Shown: in pieces, positions 9,312-17,820 of the stretch
How positions within the stretch are numbered: the stretch's first letter is position 1
Layout of the letters: every line of letters begins with the position of its first letter
Source: Rhizobium sp. Q54
GTDB lineage: Bacteria; Pseudomonadota; Alphaproteobacteria; SMXS01
Direction of reading: 5' to 3'
Assembly (NCBI GenBank): GCA_945907245.1
Contig: CAMDTB010000033.1
Location: 1-35,158 of the forward strand
Length of the DNA stretch: 35,158 nucleotides
The notes under the pieces: generated by a model
The model's input: only the letters and a program-made list of their open reading frames with translations
Databases searched by the model: none
Told to the model about the DNA's origin: nothing
Position numbers and translations under genes: made by a program

Positions 9312-10079
9312 TTATGGGCCGACGGGCCGGATGGCAACGCCCGCCGCCGCCATGTGCGCCTTGGCCTGGGCTACGGAGAACGTGCCGAAATGGAAGATCG
9401 AGGCGGCCAGCACGGCGGTCGCGTGGCCGTCGCGGATGCCCTCGACCATGTGGTCGAGGGTGCCGACGCCGCCCGAGGCGATCACCGGAATGCGCACCGC
9501 GTCGGCGATGGCGCGGGTAAGCGGAATGTTGAAGCCCTGGCCGGTGCCGTCCCGGTCCATGGAGGTGAGCAGGATCTCGCCGGCGCCGTTGCGCTCCGCC
9601 TGGCGGGCGTACTCGACCGCGTCGATGCCGGTGGCGTTACGCCCGCCATGGGTGAAGATCTCCCAGCGGCCGGGCGCCGCCTGCTTGGCGTCGATGGCGA
9701 CGACGATGCACTGGGAGCCGAATTTCTCGGCCGCCTCCCTCACGAAGTCCGGGTTGTTGACGGCGGCGGTGTTGATCGAGGCCTTGTCCGCGCCCGCCAG
9801 CAGGAGCTTGCGCACATCGTCGACGGTGCGGATGCCGCCGCCCACGGTCAGCGGCATGAAGCATTGCTCGGCGGTGCGCCGCACCACGTCGAGGATGATG
9901 CCCCGGTTCTCGTGGCTGGCGGTGATGTCGAGGAAGCAGAGCTCGTCGGCACCCGCGGCGTCGTAGATCTTGGCCTGCTCGACCGGATCGCCCGCGTCGC
10001 GCAGGTTGACGAAATTGACGCCCTTCACCACACGCCCGTCCTTGACGTCGAGGCAGGGAATGATGCGCGCCTTCAGCAT
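9312..10079 (-). CDS. hisF: Imidazole glycerol phosphate synthase, cyclase subunit
   Basis: HisF is the (beta/alpha)8-barrel partner of HisH. It uses ammonia from HisH to turn PRFAR into imidazole-glycerol phosphate and AICAR. The start [19 protein letters not shown] places catalytic Asp at residue 11; the second acid lies in VVAIDAKQ. Also seen are [33 protein letters not shown] and [11 protein letters not shown] phosphate sites. Length 255, normal. ATG 10079 is chosen over an upstream extension that would run through a REP-like repeat; the ribosome site is weak. A 117-bp gap with this repeat separates it from hisA. Confidence 0.97.
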   Translation of the reverse strand: MLKARIIPCLDVKDGRVVKGVNFVNLRDAGDPVEQAKIYDAAGADELCFLDITASHENRGIILDVVRRTAEQCFMPLTVGGGIRTVDDVRKLLLAGADKASINTAAVNNPDFVREAAEKFGSQCIVVAIDAKQAAPGRWEIFTHGGRNATGIDAVEYARQAERNGAGEILLTSMDRDGTGQGFNIPLTRAIADAVRIPVIASGGVGTLDHMVEGIRDGHATAVLAASIFHFGTFSVAQAKAHMAAAGVAIRPVGP

Positions 10080-10103
10080 GGGCTTTTCGCCATTTTCAAC
10101 CTT

Positions 10104-10183
10104 GTCATCCCGGCGAAAGCCGGGACCCAGCGATCCAGGGCTGAGCGGCTGCAAGACTGGGTCCCGGCTTTCGCCGGGATGAC
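10104..10183. repeat. REP-like inverted repeat pair between hisA and hisF
   Basis: The left arm GTCATCCCGGCGAAAGCCGG and the right arm ending CCGGGATGAC are exact inverted copies of 27 nt separated by 26 nt; each arm has its own GCTTTCGC-type mini-hairpin. It lies inside the his operon, in the only sizeable gap on the hisA-hisF side, and would form a long stem in the mRNA. It belongs to the same family as the elements at 135-219 and 4042-4174. Confidence 0.82.
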
Positions 10184-10196
10184 AATGAAAGAAAGA

Positions 10197-10919
10197 TCAA
10201 GCACGCAGCAGCTCCAGCGCGGCCTTCGGGTCCAGCCTGCCATCATACAGCGCCCTCCCGGAGATCACGCCCTCGAACGGCGCGCCCGTGGCCTTCAGCG
10301 CGGTGAGGTCATCCAGCGACGCGACGCCGCCCGACGCAATCACCGGGATGCTGGTCGCCCGCGCCAGCAGGGCAGTCTGCTCGACATTGACGCCGGTCAG
10401 CGCACCGTCGCGGTCGATGTCGGTGTAGATGATCGCCGCTACGCCGGCGTCCTCGAACCGGCGGGCCAGGTCGACGACGGTGATGGTCGAGGTCTCGACC
10501 CAGCCTTCCACCGCCACCATGCCGCCACGGGCGTCGATGCCGACGACGATCCGGCCGGGAAACCGCTTGCAGGCTTCCTTCACCGTGGCCGGGTCGCGCA
10601 GCGCCATGGTGCCGAGGATCACCCGGCGCACACCCTTGCCGAGCCACATTTCGATGGTCGCCATGTCGCGGATGCCGCCGCCAAGCTGCACCGGCAACGA
10701 GATCGCCTTCAGGATCGCCTCGACGGCAGGCGCGTTGACCGGCTTGCCCTCGACCGCGCCGTTGAGGTCGACGAGATGCAGCCACTGGAAGCCGGCATCC
10801 TCGAATGTCCTCGCCTGCTCGGCCGGGTTCTCGCCATAGACGGTCGCCCTGTCCATGTCGCCATAGAGCAGGCGCACACACTTGCCGTCCTTCAGGTCGA
10901 TGGCGGGAAACAGGATCAC
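10197..10919 (-). CDS. hisA: ProFAR isomerase (HisA)
   Basis: HisA opens the ribose of ProFAR to give PRFAR, the fourth step of histidine synthesis. It is a (beta/alpha)8 barrel related to His[17 protein letters not shown] at the start holds the catalytic Asp, [17 protein letters not shown] and [13 protein letters not shown] are the phosphate sites, and [14 protein letters not shown] carries the second acid. The GTG at 10919 is preferred over one at 10928: it overlaps the hisH stop as GTGA, has GAGGTGG upstream and starts exactly where family members do. Length 240. Confidence 0.97.
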   Translation of the reverse strand: MILFPAIDLKDGKCVRLLYGDMDRATVYGENPAEQARTFEDAGFQWLHLVDLNGAVEGKPVNAPAVEAILKAISLPVQLGGGIRDMATIEMWLGKGVRRVILGTMALRDPATVKEACKRFPGRIVVGIDARGGMVAVEGWVETSTITVVDLARRFEDAGVAAIIYTDIDRDGALTGVNVEQTALLARATSIPVIASGGVASLDDLTALKATGAPFEGVISGRALYDGRLDPKAALELLRA

Positions 10920-11569
10920 GGCGTCCACCTCAGAAAGTTGGCGATCAGCCGCAGTCCCGCCGCCTGGCTCTTCTCCGGGTGGAACTGGCTGCCGATCATG
11001 TTGGCGCGCCCGACCAGCGCGGTGACCGGCCCGCCATAGTCGACGGTGGCCAGCAGATCGGCCGGGTCATCGGGCCGGAAGGCATAGGAGTGCACGAAAT
11101 AGACATGCTCGCCGGTGGCGATGCCGTCGAGCACCGGGTGGGCGGCGCGCACGTTCAGGTCGTTCCAGCCCATGTGCGGGATCTTCAGCGACGGGTCCGT
11201 CGGCTCCATCAGCGCGACGGTGCCCTTCAGCCAGCCCAGACCAGGATGGCGACCGTGCTCCAGGCCCCATTCGGCCATCAGCTGCATGCCGACACAGATG
11301 CCGAAGAACGGCGCCTTGCGGCCGTGGACGGCCTGCTCGAGCGCCTCGCCCATGCCGGCGATGGCGAACAGTCCCTGGCGGCAGTCGGCGAAGGCGCCGA
11401 CACCGGGCAGTACCACGCGGCCGGCGGACGCCACCACCGCCGGATCGGCGGTGACGACGATGGCCTGTCCCGTACCCGCCTCGGCGGCGGCGCGGGCGAA
11501 CGCCTTTTCGGCTGAGCGCAGATTGCCCGAGCCGTAATCGATGATCGCGACGGTTTCAGCCGTGGCCAT
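10916..11569 (-). CDS. hisH: Imidazole glycerol phosphate synthase, glutaminase subunit
   Basis: HisH is the class I glutamine amidotransferase that feeds ammonia to HisF. The 217-residue protein begins [17 protein letters not shown], has the oxyanion region VVLPGVGAF, the nucleophile Cys92 in FGICVGMQL and the His-Glu pair in QFHPEKSQ. The ATG at 11569 fits the family; a 14-codon upstream extension is not needed. It overlaps hisA by 4 bp. Confidence 0.97.
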   Translation of the reverse strand: MATAETVAIIDYGSGNLRSAEKAFARAAAEAGTGQAIVVTADPAVVASAGRVVLPGVGAFADCRQGLFAIAGMGEALEQAVHGRKAPFFGICVGMQLMAEWGLEHGRHPGLGWLKGTVALMEPTDPSLKIPHMGWNDLNVRAAHPVLDGIATGEHVYFVHSYAFRPDDPADLLATVDYGGPVTALVGRANMIGSQFHPEKSQAAGLRLIANFLRWTP

Positions 11570-11601
11570 GGCTTTCTCGCGGGGTTTGGTTGCGGGGGCA
11601 T

Positions 11602-11625
11602 ATGCCCGCATCGGGCGGGCATGAC
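11602..11625. repeat. Short hairpin between the DUF2628 gene and hisH, diverged REP-like
   Basis: ATGCCCGC (11602-11609) and GCGGGCAT (11615-11622) form a perfect 8-bp stem with a 5-nt loop, followed by GAC, so the right edge GCATGAC resembles the GGATGAC edge of the REP-like repeats. It occupies part of the 80-bp gap in the operon. It may be a decayed single arm of that family. Confidence 0.4.
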
Positions 11626-11649
11626 AAGCTCAAACTACGCCAGGCCAAA

Positions 11650-12090
11650 CTAGGCAGGGATGGCCGGCGTGGCGATATGGAGTTCCGCGCGGTCGTATTC
11701 CCGAGGCGCCGCTTCGATCTGGTTGAGGCGCTTGCCGAAATAGCGCATCTCGGCCTCCTCGATGGTTTCGCCGGTGGCGACGCCGGTCTCGACGAAGCCG
11801 CGCCGCGCCAGCGCCGCGCGCTGGAAGTCGCGGCCGAAGATGCCGACACCCATGCCGATCACCACCTGGATGGCCCAGTTCAGATATTCCGGAACGCCCA
11901 GCGTGGTCTGGCCGAAGCCGAGCAGCAGGTAGATGCCCAGCACCGCGAAGCCGGCAAGCCAGGCCCGCTGCACCCACAGCCACAGAAACGTGAAGATGAA
12001 GGCGAGGATGCTGAAGCCCTCGGGGACGAACTCGACCTCGCCCTCCAGGCCGCCCTTCTCGTGGACGGTGTAGAGCCTAGTCGCGGCCAT
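11650..12090 (-). CDS. DUF2628 membrane protein in the his operon
   Basis: This 146-residue protein has two or three hydrophobic segments (FSILAFIFTFLWLWVQRAWL and FAVLGIYLLLGF, then WAIQVVIGMGVGIFG) preceded by LYTVHEKGG and followed by a soluble tail with RAALARRGFVETG. This is the DUF2628 pattern; the function is unknown. ATG 12090 shares one base with the hisB stop (TGATG), so it is translationally coupled to hisB. Its place between hisB and hisH recurs in many alphaproteobacteria, but no part in histidine synthesis is known. Confidence 0.87.
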   Translation of the reverse strand: MAATRLYTVHEKGGLEGEVEFVPEGFSILAFIFTFLWLWVQRAWLAGFAVLGIYLLLGFGQTTLGVPEYLNWAIQVVIGMGVGIFGRDFQRAALARRGFVETGVATGETIEEAEMRYFGKRLNQIEAAPREYDRAELHIATPAIPA

Positions 12091-12689
12091 CAGAGGCTCC
12101 CGCCGAGCACGCCCTTGGTCGACGGCACGGCGTCGGCCTTGCGCGGATCGATGGCGAGCGCCTGCTTCAGGCTGCGCGCGATGCCCTTGAAGCAGCTTTC
12201 GACGATGTGGTGGTTGTTCTCGCCGTAGAGGTTCTCGATGTGCAGCGTGCAGCCGGCGGCCTGGGAGAACGCCTGGAACCATTCCTTGAACAGTTCGGTG
12301 TCCATGTCGCCCAGCTTGGGGCGGGTGAACTCCACCTTCCAGATCAGGTAGGGCCGGTTCGACATGTCGAGCGCCACGCGGGTGCAGGTCTCGTCCATGG
12401 GAATGATCGCCGAGCCATAGCGCTCGATGCCCTTGCGGTCGCCCAGCGCCTGCGACACCGCCTCGCCGATGGCGATGCCGGTATCCTCGGTGGTGTGGTG
12501 GAAATCGATGTGCAGGTCGCCCTCGGCGCGGACCGTCAGGTCCATCAGCGAATGGCGCGACAGCTGCTCCAGCATGTGGTCCAGGAAGCCGATGCCGGTC
12601 TGGACGTCATAGACGCCGGTCCCGTCGATGTTCACCTCGACGGCTATCCGGGTTTCCTTGGTATTGCGTTCGATCTTGGCGGTGCGCAT
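12090..12689 (-). CDS. hisB: Imidazoleglycerol-phosphate dehydratase
   Basis: HisB (monofunctional IGPD, 199 residues) dehydrates imidazole-glycerol phosphate to imidazole-acetol phosphate using manganese. The metal-binding motifs are intact: [29 protein letters not shown], and [17 protein letters not shown]. There is no phosphatase domain, as usual outside enterobacteria. It is the first gene of the minus-strand his cluster and diverges from hslV, with 120 bp between the starts. Confidence 0.98.
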   Translation of the reverse strand: MRTAKIERNTKETRIAVEVNIDGTGVYDVQTGIGFLDHMLEQLSRHSLMDLTVRAEGDLHIDFHHTTEDTGIAIGEAVSQALGDRKGIERYGSAIIPMDETCTRVALDMSNRPYLIWKVEFTRPKLGDMDTELFKEWFQAFSQAAGCTLHIENLYGENNHHIVESCFKGIARSLKQALAIDPRKADAVPSTKGVLGGSL

Positions 12690-12718
12690 GTCGCATTCTC
12701 ATACCGGGAACTGTGGAT

Positions 12719-12748
12719 ATTGTGTAGTTCTGTTTTCCGGCGGGACAA
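12719..12748 (-). promoter_or_regulatory. Weak candidate promoter of the his operon
   Basis: On the minus strand TTGTCC (12748-12743) and CACAAT (12724-12719) are 18 bp apart, about 30 bp before hisB. The match to the sigma-70 consensus is fair. No leader peptide rich in histidine codons is visible, so classical attenuation is not supported. Confidence 0.3.
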
Positions 12749-12772
12749 GGCGCGCGGGTACCCGGTTCCGCT

Positions 12773-12801
12773 GTTGTAACCCTCGCTCAAGGTCCCTATG
12801 T
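12773..12801 (+). promoter_or_regulatory. Heat-shock (RpoH-type) promoter of hslVU
   Basis: GTTGTA at 12773-12778 and CCTATGT at 12795-12801 are 16 bp apart, the same spacing and near-identical sequence as before dnaK. CCTATGT fits the CYTATNT -10 consensus of alphaproteobacterial sigma-32. The -10 ends only 8 bp before the hslV ATG, so the message would start at or within a few bases of the start codon. Confidence 0.6.
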
Positions 12802-12809
12802 AACCAGCC

Positions 12810-13358
12810 ATGTCCGACACACCCTCCTGGCACGGAACCACCATCCTTTCGGTCCGCAAGGCCGGCACGCTCGTCATGGCGGGCGACGGCCAGGTCTCGA
12901 TGGGCAACACCATCGTCAAGCCGAACGCCCGCAAGGTGCGGCGGATCGGCGATGGCAGCATCATCGCCGGCTTCGCAGGCGCGACCGCCGATGCCTTCAC
13001 CTTGTTTGAACGCCTTGAGGGCAAGCTCGACAAGCACAGCGGGAACCTCACCCGCGCCTGCGTCGAGCTGGCCAAGGACTGGCGCACCGACCGCTACCTG
13101 CGGCGGCTGGAAGCGCTGCTCGCTGTGGGCGACAAGGATGTCAGCCTGCTGCTGACCGGCACCGGCGACGTGCTGGAGCCGGGCGATGGCATCATCGCCA
13201 TCGGCTCTGGCGGCAACTACGCGCTGGCCGCCGCCAAGGCGCTCTACGACATGGACCTGAGCGCCGAGGAGATCGTGCGCAAGTCCATGAAGATCGCCGC
13301 CGACATCTGCGTCTTCACCAACGAGAACGTCACCGTCGAGAAGCTGGAGGCCCAGTGA
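12810..13358 (+). CDS. hslV: ATP-dependent protease HslVU, peptidase subunit
   Basis: HslV (ClpQ) forms the double hexameric proteolytic core fed by HslU. The 182-residue precursor reads [17 protein letters not shown], with the catalytic Thr at residue 10 exposed once the first nine residues are removed. The [14 protein letters not shown] and [11 protein letters not shown] stretches and the cation-binding C-terminal part are typical. There is no Shine-Dalgarno site before ATG 12810, and the -10 box is very close, which suggests a leaderless message. The stop overlaps the hslU start (GTGA). Confidence 0.97.
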   Translation: MSDTPSWHGTTILSVRKAGTLVMAGDGQVSMGNTIVKPNARKVRRIGDGSIIAGFAGATADAFTLFERLEGKLDKHSGNLTRACVELAKDWRTDRYLRRLEALLAVGDKDVSLLLTGTGDVLEPGDGIIAIGSGGNYALAAAKALYDMDLSAEEIVRKSMKIAADICVFTNENVTVEKLEAQ

Positions 13359-14671
13359 GCGCGTTTTCCCCCCGCGAGATCGTCTCTGAGCTCGATCGCT
13401 ACATCGTCGGCCAGAACGACGCCAAGCGCGCCGTGGCCGTGGCGCTGCGCAACCGCTGGCGCCGGCAGCAGCTGCCCGACAGCCTGCGGGACGAGGTGCT
13501 GCCCAAGAACATCCTGATGATCGGCCCGACCGGCGTCGGCAAGACCGAGATCTCGCGCCGGCTGGCGAAGCTGGCCGAGGCGCCGTTCATGAAGGTCGAG
13601 GCAACCAAGTTCACCGAAGTCGGTTATGTGGGCCGCGACGTCGAGTCGATCATCCGCGACCTGCTGGAGTCGGCGATCGTCATGGTGCGCGAGAAGAAGC
13701 GCAAGGAAGTCCGCGCCCGCGCCGAACTGGCCGCCGAGGAACGGGTGCTGGACGCGCTGGTCGGCACCGACGCACGCCCCGACACCAGAGACAAGTTCCG
13801 CCAGAAGCTGCGCGCCGGCGAGATGGACGACAAGGAAATCGTCATCAAGGTCGCCGACACCAGCGGCGGCGGCGGCCTGCCGACCTTCGACATCCCGGGC
13901 ATGCCGGGCGCCCAGATGGGCATGCTCAATCTGAACGACGTGTTCGGCAAGATGATGGGCGGCCGCACCAAGGACAAGCGCACGACGGTCGCCGAGAGCC
14001 ATCCGCTGCTGATCGCCGAGGAGAGCGACAAGCTGCTCGACGACGAGGACGTCACCCGTTCCGCCATCGACGCGGTGGAGCAGAGCGGCATCGTGTTCCT
14101 CGACGAAATCGACAAGATCACCGCCCGCTCGGGCGAGCGCAGCGGCGCCGACGTGTCGCGCGAGGGCGTCCAGCGCGACCTGCTGCCGCTGATCGAAGGC
14201 ACCACCGTCGGCACCAAATACGGCCCGGTGCGCACCGACCACGTACTGTTCATCGCCTCGGGCGCGTTCTCGATCGCGAAGCCGTCCGACCTGTTGCCGG
14301 AATTGCAGGGCCGCCTCCCGATCCGGGTGGAGCTCAAGGCGTTGAGCCGCGACGATTTCCGCCGCATCCTCACCGACCCGGAAGCCTCGCTGATCAAGCA
14401 GTACAAGGCGCTGATGGAGACCGAGGGCGTGACGCTCGACTTCACCGACGACGGCATCGACGCGCTGGCGGCGACCGCCTACGAGGTGAACCTGTCGGTG
14501 GAGAACATCGGCGCGCGCCGGCTGCACACCATCCTGGAGCTGGTGCTGGACGAGATCAGCTTCGAGGCGACCGACAAGCCGGGCACCACGGTCATCGTCG
14601 ACGCCGCCTATGTGGACGCCCATGTGGGCGCGCTGGTGCGCGACACCGACCTGTCGAAGCACATCCTGTAA
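13355..14671 (+). CDS. hslU: ATP-dependent protease HslVU, ATPase subunit
   Basis: HslU (ClpY) is the AAA+ unfoldase that opens and feeds HslV. In its 438 residues it has [17 protein letters not shown], Walker A GPTGVGKT (57-64), the pore loop GYVGRDVES, the charged I-domain (about 110-240), Walker B IVFLDEID (Asp250-Glu251) and the arginine-finger/sensor region. The last residues read LSKHIL. This tail inserts into HslV when active; many family members end LSRFIL, so the His is a small variation. It starts with GTG overlapping hslV by 4 bp. Confidence 0.98.
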   Translation: MSAFSPREIVSELDRYIVGQNDAKRAVAVALRNRWRRQQLPDSLRDEVLPKNILMIGPTGVGKTEISRRLAKLAEAPFMKVEATKFTEVGYVGRDVESIIRDLLESAIVMVREKKRKEVRARAELAAEERVLDALVGTDARPDTRDKFRQKLRAGEMDDKEIVIKVADTSGGGGLPTFDIPGMPGAQMGMLNLNDVFGKMMGGRTKDKRTTVAESHPLLIAEESDKLLDDEDVTRSAIDAVEQSGIVFLDEIDKITARSGERSGADVSREGVQRDLLPLIEGTTVGTKYGPVRTDHVLFIASGAFSIAKPSDLLPELQGRLPIRVELKALSRDDFRRILTDPEASLIKQYKALMETEGVTLDFTDDGIDALAATAYEVNLSVENIGARRLHTILELVLDEISFEATDKPGTTVIVDAAYVDAHVGALVRDTDLSKHIL

Positions 14672-15186
14672 TGGCAACCACCCGTCACGGCACCGAGGCG
14701 GACCTGGCGGCGATCACCGAGATCTACAACTACTTCGTCGCCAACACGGTCATCACGTTCGACACCAGGCAGTTCCGCACGTCGGACCGGCTGGGCTGGT
14801 TCAACCAGTTCGCGCCGCACGGGCCGCACCAGATCTTCGTGGCGGCGAGCGCCGGCAACGTCATCCAGGGATTCGCGTACTCGACGCCGTTCCGCGACAA
14901 GCAGGCCTACGAGCAGACCATCGAGGTCGCCATCTACCTGGCGCCCCATGCAGACGAGCAGGGCATCGGCAGCACCCTCTACGCCGCGCTGTTCGGCGCC
15001 CTCGACCAGCAGCAGGACCTGCACCGCGCCATCGCCATGATCGCCCAGCCCAACCCCGGCTCGGTGGCGCTGCACGAGAAGTTCGGGTTCCGCCTGATCG
15101 GCGAACTGAGCGAGGCCGGCTTCAAGTTCGGCCGCTACGTCGACATCCTGATGATGGAAAGGGCGTTCCCTACCGTATCCGCCTGA
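14671..15186 (+). CDS. GNAT-family N-acetyltransferase, phosphinothricin-acetyltransferase-like
   Basis: This 171-residue protein has the GNAT layout: RHGTEADLAAITEIYNYFV at the N-terminus, the VAIYLAPHADEQGIGSTLY acetyl-CoA-binding motif A (Q-x-x-G-x-G/S region), and NPGSVALHEKFGFRLIGE motif B. The wording is closest to the phosphinothricin/methionine-sulfone acetyltransferase group, but the substrate is unknown. Its ATG shares a base with the hslU stop (TAATG), so it is coupled to the heat-shock operon. Whether it acts on misfolding-related substrates is unknown. The 3' end overlaps smr by 17 bp on the other strand. Confidence 0.85.
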   Translation: MATTRHGTEADLAAITEIYNYFVANTVITFDTRQFRTSDRLGWFNQFAPHGPHQIFVAASAGNVIQGFAYSTPFRDKQAYEQTIEVAIYLAPHADEQGIGSTLYAALFGALDQQQDLHRAIAMIAQPNPGSVALHEKFGFRLIGELSEAGFKFGRYVDILMMERAFPTVSA

Positions 15187-15754
15187 TCACCACGTAGAGC
15201 GCGCCGTCGCCGCCGTGCTTCTGGGCGGCGGGATGCCAGGCGACGACCCTGGCCGCGTTCTCACCTTCGGAGAGCCATTGCGGGACCAGGTTGCGCAGGA
15301 TGCCGGTGCGCGGTTCGGTCCAGGCGTCCTCGATGTCGTCCTTCTTGGCGCCGCCCTTGCCGGTGACCACGAGCACCACCCGCTTGCCCATCTCCTGCGA
15401 GCTGGCGAGGAATGGGCCCAGCGCGCGCCAGGCCCTGTCCTGGGTCATGCCATGCAGGTCGAGACGGCCTTCGACGGCGAGTTGGCCGCGCTGCAGCCTT
15501 TTGGCGCGGGAGCCGTCGAGGCCGGTCAGCGACTGGGGCGCCGGAGCGAGCTGGCGCGGCGGCATGTCGAACATGGGTTCGGCCGCATGGCGGCGCGCCG
15601 AATGATCACGGATGGGGATGTCGCGCGGATGGCGCCAGGCGTCTAAGCGCACCGGCTTGGCGCCCTTGAGCGGCGCCACATCTTTCGTCACCGCGGCCCA
15701 CAGGGCGGCATCCTCCGGCCTGAGTGGCTTGGGGGTGGGCGGCTTGCGGGTCAT
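15170..15754 (-). CDS. Smr-domain protein
   Basis: The 194-residue protein has a Pro-rich, basic N-terminal half (KPPTPKPLRPEDAALWAAVT) and a C-terminal Smr domain. The domain shows LDLHGMTQDRAWRAL, VVLVVTGKGG, GILRNLVPQWL and HGGDGALYVVIRR, the LDLHG and TGxG-type motifs of Smr nucleases. Members cut or bind nucleic acid, some acting on mRNA at stalled ribosomes. The role here is not known. It overlaps mltA by 4 bp (ATGA), so it is the last gene of the Tim44-mltA-smr group, as in many alphaproteobacteria. Confidence 0.92.
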   Translation of the reverse strand: MTRKPPTPKPLRPEDAALWAAVTKDVAPLKGAKPVRLDAWRHPRDIPIRDHSARRHAAEPMFDMPPRQLAPAPQSLTGLDGSRAKRLQRGQLAVEGRLDLHGMTQDRAWRALGPFLASSQEMGKRVVLVVTGKGGAKKDDIEDAWTEPRTGILRNLVPQWLSEGENAARVVAWHPAAQKHGGDGALYVVIRRIR

Positions 15755-16980
15755 TGGCTCGCCCGGGCTGCCTTCTCGGCCAGCGCCAGGGGCAGCAGGA
15801 TATAGTAGCGGCCCGGGTCCTTCATGGCGCCGGCGGCGGCCTCGGCCTCATCGCCCTCGCCCCAGTAGAAGTCGCCGCGCACCCCGCCCCGGATAGCACC
15901 GCCGGTATCCTGGGCGATCACCAGGCGGCGGATCTTGCGCGCGCCGTCCTCGCTCTCGATGTCGACCCACATCGGCGCGCCCAGCGGCATGTGCTTGCGG
16001 TCGACCGCCAGGGAGCGGCCGCCGGTCAGCACCACGCCCTGCGAGCCGATGGCGCCTTCCGCCTGCTGTTCCTCGAAGAACACGTAGGAGGCGTTCTCGT
16101 CCATCAGCGCCGCACCTTCCGGACCATGGGCATTTACCCAGGCGCGGATGGTCTGCATGCTGGCCTCCTCACGGGTCAGCTCGCCACGCTGGACCAGCAG
16201 CTTGCCGATGGCGGTGTAGGGATGGCCGTTCTGGGCGGCATAGCCGAGACGCACCATGCCGCCGTCCGGCAGCCGCACCAGGCCGGAGCCCTGGATCTGC
16301 AGAAAGAAAGCATCGACCGGGTCCTTCAGGTACATGGCCTCGAGGCCGCGCCCCGACAGCGCGCCGCCGACGATGGCGCCGCGCGACGCGAACGGCACCA
16401 GACGGTTGCCCTCGACCTTGCCGGCGATGCGCTCACCCTTGAGGCTGGGGCGAAAGGCGCCGAGGTCCACCATGACAAGTTCGGGCGGCGCCTTGTAGAG
16501 CGGGACATTATAGGTTTCGTCGCGAACCCGGCTGCCCGAAACGATGGGCGCGTAATAGCCGGTGAACAGGCCGTCCGCGCTATGGCCCACGCGCACCGAG
16601 AAAGGCCTGAAGCGGTCCTCGAAGAAGCGGCGGGCGGCGACGGGATCGCCTGGGCGGACGCCGCCGGCATCTCGGCAATCGGCCTGCCAGTCGCCCACCG
16701 TGCCGGCAAAACCGTCGCCGTCCATGGGCTTGTCGGCAGGCTGCCTGAGCATGGCCGCGCAGGAACGCAGCAGCGCCTCGAGCGCGGCGGACTGGTTGTC
16801 ACGCTCCCAGCCCGGGAGATCGGCATAGGCAACCGGCTTCAAGGACAGGGTCGGTGGCGGCTCCTCGCCCGGCTGAACCGGCACGGGCAGTGGCCGCGAT
16901 ATCAGCAGCCAGGCGCCTGCCGCCGTGAGCACGGCGAGAAAGAAGACGATGAGAATAAAGGGGGATCTGCTGTGCACCAC
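15751..16980 (-). CDS. mltA: Membrane-bound lytic murein transglycosylase A
   Basis: MltA cleaves peptidoglycan strands to 1,6-anhydro-muropeptides. It has one N-terminal membrane helix (FILIVFFLAVLTAAGAWLL), then the MltA beta-barrel (GLFTGYYAPIVSGSR, FFLQIQGSGLVRLPDG) and the C-terminal 3D domain (VIAQDTGGAIRG, RGDFYWGEG) with the catalytic Asp. No lipobox is seen. GTG 16980 is chosen: AGGGG lies 7 nt upstream. An ATG at 17037 is in frame, but that extension runs through a strong palindrome. With GTG 16980 the protein has 409 residues. Confidence 0.93.
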   Translation of the reverse strand: MVHSRSPFILIVFFLAVLTAAGAWLLISRPLPVPVQPGEEPPPTLSLKPVAYADLPGWERDNQSAALEALLRSCAAMLRQPADKPMDGDGFAGTVGDWQADCRDAGGVRPGDPVAARRFFEDRFRPFSVRVGHSADGLFTGYYAPIVSGSRVRDETYNVPLYKAPPELVMVDLGAFRPSLKGERIAGKVEGNRLVPFASRGAIVGGALSGRGLEAMYLKDPVDAFFLQIQGSGLVRLPDGGMVRLGYAAQNGHPYTAIGKLLVQRGELTREEASMQTIRAWVNAHGPEGAALMDENASYVFFEEQQAEGAIGSQGVVLTGGRSLAVDRKHMPLGAPMWVDIESEDGARKIRRLVIAQDTGGAIRGGVRGDFYWGEGDEAEAAAGAMKDPGRYYILLPLALAEKAARASQ

Positions 16981-16993
16981 CGGCCGGCCCCTA

Positions 16994-17041
16994 GAACATG
17001 GTCGGTTCAGGCCGGTACGGCCTGAACGACAAATCATGTTC
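16994..17041. repeat. Nested palindrome just upstream of the mltA ribosome site
   Basis: The inner part is a perfect 10-bp inverted repeat, GTTCAGGCCG (17005-17014) and CGGCCTGAAC (17018-17027), with a 3-nt loop. The outer arms GAACATG (16994-17000) and CATGTTC (17035-17041) pair too. In the mltA message the stem ends about 2 nt before the AGGGG ribosome site. It could be a translational control hairpin, a protein operator or a repeat element. Confidence 0.65.
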
Positions 17042-17054
17042 TCCGTTAGGGAAC

Positions 17055-17110
17055 CTGGAGCACAGTGAGCCGGTCAGGTGAGTCCACATGACTGGCTTAC
17101 TCTGCTCCAG
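17055..17110. repeat. Long imperfect hairpin between the Tim44-like gene and mltA
   Basis: The arms 17055-17076 and 17089-17110 are 22 nt each, matching at 19 of 22 positions, with a 12-nt loop. It begins 9 bp after the Tim44-like stop codon. No T-run follows on the minus strand, so it is not a standard terminator. It may stabilise the upstream message or act with the second hairpin at 16994-17041. Confidence 0.65.
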
Positions 17111-17118
17111 GGGGCCGG

Positions 17119-17796
17119 TCAGTCGTTGGACTGGGTGGCGACGAGCAGCCAGTTCGGGTCGCGGGCCTTGACCTGGCGGGCGAAGGTCCAGATGTCGGTG
17201 ACTGTCTCGGTGTCGGACGGATTGCCGGAAATAATGCGGCCCTCGGCGTCGCGCACCACGCTGATCAACTCGGCCTTGAAGGTAACGGTGACTTCGGCGG
17301 TGCCGTTCTCCAGCCTCGCATCGGTGATCTCGGTCTTGAGAACGTCCACGATGGTTGTTTGCATGGTCTGGTTGGCGGCCTCGCGCTCGGCGATGGCGGC
17401 CTCGAAGTCGCGCAGCACGTCGGGGCTGAGCAGCAGGCCCAAGGTCTCGCGGTCGCCCTCGGCGAAGCCCTTGGTGACCATTTCGTAGGCGCCGTTCGCG
17501 CCTTCGAGGAAGCCGTCGGGATCGAAGCTGTGGTCGGCCATCATGATCCGCGTCAGGGTCTTGCCCAGCGGCGTGTCGCGGTCGAACTCGGTCGCCGTGG
17601 CCTGGGGGGTCACGGGTCCGCGGTCACGGCCGGGCAGTTCGACGGTCTTGGCGTCCGGCGCGGGCGCCCTTTCGAGGCCTGCCGGATTCTCCTGGCGGCG
17701 TTCGTTGCCGGTGCGGCGGCCGAGTACGCTGACGAGCCGCAGAATGATGAATCCCGCGAGCAGAGCCAGAAGTATGAGGTCGAGTCCACCGCCCAT
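17119..17796 (-). CDS. Tim44-like domain inner-membrane protein
   Basis: The 225-residue protein has an N-terminal membrane helix (LDLILLALLAGFIILRLVSV), a charged, Pro-rich linker and a C-terminal Tim44-like domain (about 75-220: FDPDGFLEGANGAYEMVTKG, LLLSPDVLRDFEAAI, VTVTFKAELISVVRD, ETVTDIWTFAR). Bacterial relatives of mitochondrial Tim44 sit at the inner membrane; some associate with peptidoglycan or division functions. It leads the mltA-smr group. It diverges from fxsA; this pairing with fxsA and secB is conserved near alphaproteobacterial origins. Confidence 0.92.
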   Translation of the reverse strand: MGGGLDLILLALLAGFIILRLVSVLGRRTGNERRQENPAGLERAPAPDAKTVELPGRDRGPVTPQATATEFDRDTPLGKTLTRIMMADHSFDPDGFLEGANGAYEMVTKGFAEGDRETLGLLLSPDVLRDFEAAIAEREAANQTMQTTIVDVLKTEITDARLENGTAEVTVTFKAELISVVRDAEGRIISGNPSDTETVTDIWTFARQVKARDPNWLLVATQSND

Positions 17797-17820
17797 GATA
17801 CTACGTGTAACCTTTCGCTT

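Noticed and set aside
9090-11039. Open frame of 649 codons on the plus strand across hisE, hisF and hisA
   Set aside because: It spans three well-defined genes and a REP-like repeat on the other strand and has no recognisable domain.
12712-12720. DnaA-box-like ATATCCACA between hisB and hslV
   Set aside because: Single 8/9 match with no other box nearby and no origin context; probably chance.
13244-14677. Open frame of 477 codons opposite hslU
   Set aside because: Antisense shadow: His/Asp/Arg-rich translation and no domain, while hslU is complete.
16981-17037. mltA start at the ATG at 17037
   Set aside because: The extra 19 codons run through a perfect palindrome, and GTG 16980 has a well-placed AGGGG.
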